9,735 nucleotides of DNA from Phycisphaerales bacterium UBA1926 (GTDB taxonomy: Bacteria; Planctomycetota; Phycisphaerae; Phycisphaerales; UBA1924), in NCBI GenBank assembly GCA_002337215.1, contig DDFO01000035.1, positions 17,196 through 26,930 on the forward strand, read 5' to 3'. This document shows positions 7,664 to 9,735 of the stretch, one piece after another (position 1 is the first letter of the stretch; every line of letters begins with the position of its first letter). The notes beneath the pieces were generated by a model, which was not told the origin of the DNA, did no database searches, and saw only the letters and a list, made by a program, of their open reading frames with translations. A program made the translations under genes and the position numbers.

Positions 7664-8524
7664 TCAACGCCCCGGATCCGTAAAGAACTGCGACGCGTTC
7701 CCCAGGTCGCTGCGCATCCGCTCGTGCGCCCGGGCACGGAGCATGTAGATCGCGCCCGTCGACCGCCCCAGTTGCTCGGCCACTTCCTGCGCCGAGCGAC
7801 ACTCAAGATCGTAAAGCCGCACCACACGCTCATAGTCGGGCGGCAACGCTGAAAGCACCTGCTCGATCATCTGTTCGCTCTCGTCCCGCGCCGCCGCCCG
7901 GCTCGGCGTGCTGTCCGTCGCGCCGAGCAGTTCAACCAACGCCACAAACGAGTTCTCCGCCGCGTGCTTCGAGACCTGCACCCGACGCTTGGGGTTCGGC
8001 CGCTTCGCCGCCTGCAGCCCGCGCAACGCATCGCGCAGGTTGTTCTCCGCCACCTGGCTCAGCCACGCGAGGAACGACCCGGGCCCGCGATACTTGAACT
8101 GCGCGACGAGCAAGAACGCCTCCAGGTAGGTCACCTGCATCACGTCATCCTCGTCCAGCGCCGTCCGCCACTGGGCACCGATCTTCGGCTTCAGACGATC
8201 CCGCACGATCGGCCCGTAATGCTCGAGCAACTCGCACAGCGCCCCCTCGTCGCCACCGCACGCGCCGTTGACCAGGGTCTCCTCATTCGCAAGACTGACC
8301 GATGCGTACGCGTTGCCACGAGAAGCGCCGCCTCCCGACGAGGACCCATCCGATCCCGACTCCACCCCGGCATCCGATCCCGAAGTCTCCGCCCCGGCAC
8401 GCGGGAGCGAACGAGCTTTCGGCCGGCCGGCCGAAGCAGCCGAGCCACCCATATCCGATGAACCACTCGACAACTCACCAGACGACCCGGCGGACCCAGC
8501 TTCGTTCAACTCGTCGGCCAACAC
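7664..8524 (-). CDS. ECF-family RNA polymerase sigma factor with long low-complexity N-terminus
   Basis: A 286-residue protein. Residues about 85-175 are sigma region 2: GGDEGALCELLEHYGPIVRD, LDEDDVMQVTYLEAFLLVAQF, then GSFLAWLSQVAENNLRDALRG, which would bind the -10 element and core polymerase. Residues about 220-275 are region 4, with LPPDYERVVRLYDLE and a helix-turn-helix SAQEVAEQLGRSTGAIYMLRARAHERM that contacts the -35 element. Regions 1 and 3 of housekeeping sigma factors are absent, as expected for ECF. The first ~80 residues are Ser/Gly/Ala-rich and have no counterpart in a minimal ECF factor. The GTG at 8524 is the start because AGAAGGGG lies just upstream and an in-frame TAG at 8537-8539 blocks any longer version. 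No anti-sigma factor is encoded nearby. Instead a Ser/Thr kinase gene follows at once, pointing to regulation by phosphorylation (inference from known kinase-linked ECF groups). It is the first gene of the minus-strand cluster. Confidence 0.9.
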   Translation of the reverse strand: MLADELNEAGSAGSSGELSSGSSDMGGSAASAGRPKARSLPRAGAETSGSDAGVESGSDGSSSGGGASRGNAYASVSLANEETLVNGACGGDEGALCELLEHYGPIVRDRLKPKIGAQWRTALDEDDVMQVTYLEAFLLVAQFKYRGPGSFLAWLSQVAENNLRDALRGLQAAKRPNPKRRVQVSKHAAENSFVALVELLGATDSTPSRAAARDESEQMIEQVLSALPPDYERVVRLYDLECRSAQEVAEQLGRSTGAIYMLRARAHERMRSDLGNASQFFTDPGR

Positions 8525-8528
8525 ATCG

Positions 8529-8536
8529 CCCCTTCT
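8529..8536 (-). promoter_or_regulatory. Ribosome-binding site of the ECF sigma gene
   Basis: AGAAGGGG on the minus strand, 4-6 bases before GTG 8524. An ATG overlaps the GTG by one base shift (8526-8524) but opens a different frame, so the GTG is the real start. Confidence 0.7.
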
Positions 8537-8624
8537 CTACCGCGAACAAAGGCCTGCCCGATCCGCAGATCCAGCCGCCGGCTCGAGCCAGCTCTCTACG
8601 CAGACCAGGTCTTCCCGCGAGCCG

Positions 8625-8653
8625 AGTGTACCGGTCCACGATCGACGCGCCAA
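8625..8653 (-). promoter_or_regulatory. Sigma70-like promoter of the sigma factor/kinase cluster
   Basis: On the minus strand, TTGGCG (8653-8648), a 17-base spacer and TACACT (8630-8625). Each hexamer matches 4 of 6 consensus bases and the spacing is ideal. Predicted transcription starts near 8618, giving a leader of roughly 95 bases before the GTG. Found by eye only. Confidence 0.45.
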
Positions 8654-8675
8654 TCGCACGTAGAAATTACCTGAT

Positions 8676-8704
8676 TTGAAACAATTTGACGCGAAGAGAA
8701 CACT
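8676..8704 (+). promoter_or_regulatory. Weak divergent promoter-like pair upstream of candidate RNA
   Basis: TTGAAA (5 of 6 match to a -35 box), a 17-base spacer, then AACACT (3 of 6 match to a -10 box). It sits in the most AT-rich stretch of the intergenic region (about 8660-8700). It would transcribe away from the sigma-factor gene into the structured region that ends in a terminator at 8993. The -10 box is poor, so this is tentative. Confidence 0.28.
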
Positions 8705-8993
8705 CGCTGGCTCCACGTCGTGTGAAACCTGCAACAATGTTTGAGGAAGGTCTGTTTCAGGCCCCACCGCTGCCAAACCGGCATCGTGTGGAGCCGGGTT
8801 GGTCCGGAGGCATGGAACGCCGCGACCATCGGAGCAGGCCTTTCACTTGGGGAGGGCGCCGCAAGGCCCAGGAAACAAGCACGCCACGTCACCCGCATAC
8901 CGCGGCACGGCAAGCACAACGCCGCTCCTCATTCATCACGCTCTTCTCTTCCCGGCCCGGGGGCGCATGTTCGCATGACCCCCGGGCATTTTT
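8705..8993 (+). ncRNA. Candidate structured small RNA of unknown family
   Basis: No protein is convincing here, but the + strand has RNA-like structure. GGCTCCAC (8709-8716) pairs exactly with GTGGAGCC (8788-8795), and G-U and C-G pairs can extend the helix on both sides. It closes a domain with two small hairpins: GGTCTG-TTT-CAGGCC (8749-8763) and TGCC-AAACC-GGCA (8771-8783). Next come TGGTC/GACCA (8800-8804 with 8824-8828) around a GGC/GCC hairpin, and GCC-GCAA-GGC (8858-8867) with a GNRA-type tetraloop. The segment ends in a strong intrinsic terminator. I looked for signatures of RNase P RNA, SRP RNA, tmRNA, 6S RNA, tRNA and common riboswitches and did not recognise any. The 5' end is inferred from a weak promoter at 8676-8704. 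It could instead be the 3' UTR of an unseen small gene. Confidence 0.35.
8955..8993 (+). terminator. Rho-independent terminator, + strand
   Basis: A 9-base-pair GC stem, GCCCGGGGG (8955-8963) with CCCCCGGGC (8979-8987). Inside it CATG-TTCG-CATG (8966-8977) forms a capping hairpin with a TTCG loop. The stem is followed by ATTTTT (8988-8993). The T-run lies only on the + strand side, so it ends a rightward transcript although no + strand gene is recognisable upstream. Confidence 0.8.
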
Positions 8994-9088
8994 GATGCCA
9001 GCATGCCTCCCACCACGCTGATGTCACCGCCCCGAGGCATCGAGCACGACAATCCCAGCACACCCGGCAGCCCGGGCCCAGTCGCGAT

Positions 9089-9130
9089 CCCCCCACGGCC
9101 TCCCACGCTCCCCCCGGGCCCCTCGGCCCC
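9089..9130 (-). other. Potential G-quadruplex on the minus strand
   Basis: Read on the minus strand, five runs of at least three G (4, 4, 6, 3 and 6 long) are separated by loops of 4, 3, 5 and 7 bases. This fits the usual G3+N1-7 pattern. It lies in non-coding DNA downstream of the dockerin-gene terminator. In a GC-rich genome such patches can arise by chance. Confidence 0.35.
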
Positions 9131-9307
9131 AACCGACGAACCGATTCGATCCGAGTGCAAGGGGCCGGGCCCGGCCGCGTAAATGGTGTCACTCGATCGC
9201 CTACCCGATCCCCAGCCGATCGCCGTTCCCACGCACACTGACCGACCGCGTCTCCGCTCGCGCGCAACGAGCCAGCACCGAACTCACCACAACGCCCGAC
9301 GCAACAT

Positions 9308-9346
9308 GACCGTAAGACAGGACCGTAAAACAGGGCCGTAACGCGG
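9308..9346 (+). repeat. Three imperfect 13-base tandem repeats
   Basis: GACCGTAAGACAG (9308-9320), GACCGTAAAACAG (9321-9333) and GGCCGTAACGCGG (9334-9346) lie end to end with the shared core CCGTAA. Units 1 and 2 differ at one base; unit 3 has diverged. No coding role is evident. Confidence 0.6.
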
Positions 9347-9382
9347 GGCCACACATCAGGGCGACCCAACTGGACAACTCGC

Positions 9383-9417
9383 AAAAAGACAGCACCCGCG
9401 GCGAACCGCGGGTGCTG
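9383..9417 (-). terminator. Rho-independent terminator of the dockerin-tailed gene
   Basis: A perfect 12-base-pair stem, CAGCACCCGCGG with CCGCGGGTGCTG (9390-9401 and 9406-9417), closed by a four-base loop. On the minus strand it is followed by TCTTTTT (9389-9383). There is no T-run on the other side, so it acts on leftward transcripts. It lies about 88 bases after the stop of the 9505-9735 gene. Confidence 0.92.
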
Positions 9418-9504
9418 CGAAGAATCAGATGCAGGCTGTCCTGATCAGGTGAGCACGCTCACGCGATCCGGACGCCGTTCTCAGCGTCCCTTTCGGGAAA
9501 CCGA

Positions 9505-9735
9505 TTACGGGCAGCCAGCCTGGAACGCGGTGACGAACGCACCGATGTCGGCCAGGTCGCAGACGCCGAACGGGGCGGCGATGTCCGCGGCTTCGCCGCA
9601 GCCACCCTGGAACGCGGTGACGAAGCCACCGATGTCGGCCAGGTCGAGCACGCCGAAGGGCTCAGCGTTGTCAGCGTCGTTACACGAGGGATCGACCTCG
9701 CCAACGAGGTTGACGTTGAACGCCAGGTCGTAGCC
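9505..9735 (-). CDS. C-terminal end of an exported protein with a doubled dockerin-like (GC-type) tail
   Basis: The last 76 residues of a protein whose start lies beyond the right edge; the frame is open from 9735 to the TAA at 9505-9507. The tail has two copies of one block: EPFGVLDLADIGGFVTAFQ (residues 25-43) and APFGVCDLADIGAFVTAFQ (54-72), each preceded by Asp/Ala-rich residues that could form an EF-hand-like calcium loop, and it ends AGCP. This matches the C-terminal dockerin-like domain that I recall on many exported proteins of Phycisphaerae (called GC-type dockerin in some protein-family naming). It is thought to act as a sorting or anchoring tail. The part before it (VNLVGEVDPSCNDAD) resembles the usual linker. 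What the rest of the protein does cannot be told. A strong terminator follows 88 bases downstream. Confidence 0.85.
   Translation of the reverse strand, partial: GYDLAFNVNLVGEVDPSCNDADNAEPFGVLDLADIGGFVTAFQGGCGEAADIAAPFGVCDLADIGAFVTAFQAGCP
9519..9659 (-). repeat. Direct repeat encoding the two dockerin half-domains
   Basis: Positions 9519-9572 and 9606-9659 are about 54 bases each, offset by 87 bases (29 codons), and differ at roughly six positions. They encode the two PFGV-x-DLADIG-x-FVTAFQ blocks. Similarity at the DNA level, including silent sites, suggests recent duplication, gene conversion or strong codon bias. Confidence 0.75.

Larger units (their letters stand above)
8994..9382. other. 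Intergenic stretch between two convergent terminators, no gene seen
   Basis: About 390 bases lie between the + strand terminator ending at 8993 and the minus-strand terminator whose T-run reaches 9383. Open frames here (for example minus 8929-9384) start beyond a terminator, have no ribosome-binding site and a composition typical of chance frames. The contents I can point to are a C-rich patch at 9089-9130 and a 13-base tandem repeat at 9308-9346. Confidence 0.6.

Noticed and set aside
8740..8765. Resemblance to the GAGGAAAGTCC element of RNase P RNA
   Set aside because: Only a partial match (GAGGAAGGTCT), and the conserved 3' elements of RNase P RNA are not found.
8795..8840. Resemblance to the GGTCCGGAAGGAAGCAGCC loop of SRP RNA
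   Set aside because: GGTCCGGAGG is present but the AAGGAAGCAG part is not in place, and the flanking helix does not form.
8596..8919. Small minus-strand protein of 107 residues upstream of the sigma factor
   Set aside because: No ribosome-binding site, no known domain, and it runs through the predicted sigma-factor promoter.
8686..9021. Plus-strand small protein across the RNA candidate
   Set aside because: Reads through the terminator hairpin, has no clear ribosome-binding site, and has an Arg/Pro/His-rich product with no domain. A shorter frame at 8741-8995 has the same problem.
8929..9384. Minus-strand protein of 151 residues
   Set aside because: It begins at the T-run of a strong terminator and reads through the other terminator's stem; composition is that of a chance frame.
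9440..9462. Palindrome CCTGATCAGG and small hairpin GTGAG-CACG-CTCAC after the dockerin gene
   Set aside because: Short, without a T-run, and lying between the stop and the real terminator; too little to call a site.
9449..9733. Plus-strand open frame of 94 codons at the right edge
   Set aside because: Antisense to the dockerin-like tail, whose reading frame, repeat structure and terminator are clear on the minus strand.

Overview
The window is GC-rich bacterial DNA with a strong preference for C or G at third codon positions. The best lineage clue is the gene cut by the right edge. Its last 76 residues form a doubled, dockerin-like sorting tail (two copies of a PFGV-x-DLADIG-x-FVTAFQ block, ending in GCP), which I know from Planctomycetota of the class Phycisphaerae. 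An ECF sigma factor encoded next to a Hanks-type Ser/Thr kinase, and secreted proteins with LamG domains, fit the same group. This assignment is inference from protein style, not from a marker gene.

Layout. Positions 1-1890 (+) hold the C-terminal 629 residues of an RND/HAE1 efflux pump; the window edge removes its start. Positions 1933-3456 (+) hold a complete ComM/YifB AAA+ protein, preceded by a -10-like hexamer so close to the ATG that the mRNA may be leaderless. It converges, with only 10 bases between stop codons, on a minus-strand cluster that runs from 8524 down to 3467: ECF sigma factor, Ser/Thr kinase, secreted metallophosphoesterase-like/LamG protein, and a DUF2959-type lipoprotein. 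Gaps in the cluster are short, no terminator is visible between its genes, and the last ribosome-binding site overlaps the preceding stop codon. This suggests one transcription unit coupling a phosphorylation-linked sigma factor to envelope proteins. A sigma70-like promoter lies upstream of it.

Positions 8525-9504 carry no convincing protein gene. On the + strand, about 8705-8993 has complementary helices and ends in a clear intrinsic terminator, preceded by a weak promoter-like pair that diverges from the sigma-factor promoter. I read it as a candidate structured small RNA of unknown family. Positions 8994-9382 hold only a C-rich (minus-strand G-rich) patch and a short 13-base tandem repeat. 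A second strong terminator (9383-9417, minus strand) ends the dockerin-tailed gene at 9505-9735, whose 5' part lies outside the window.

The most noteworthy items are the unexplained + strand RNA candidate, the sigma/kinase/envelope cluster, and the metallophosphoesterase-like protein whose metal-binding motifs are largely replaced.
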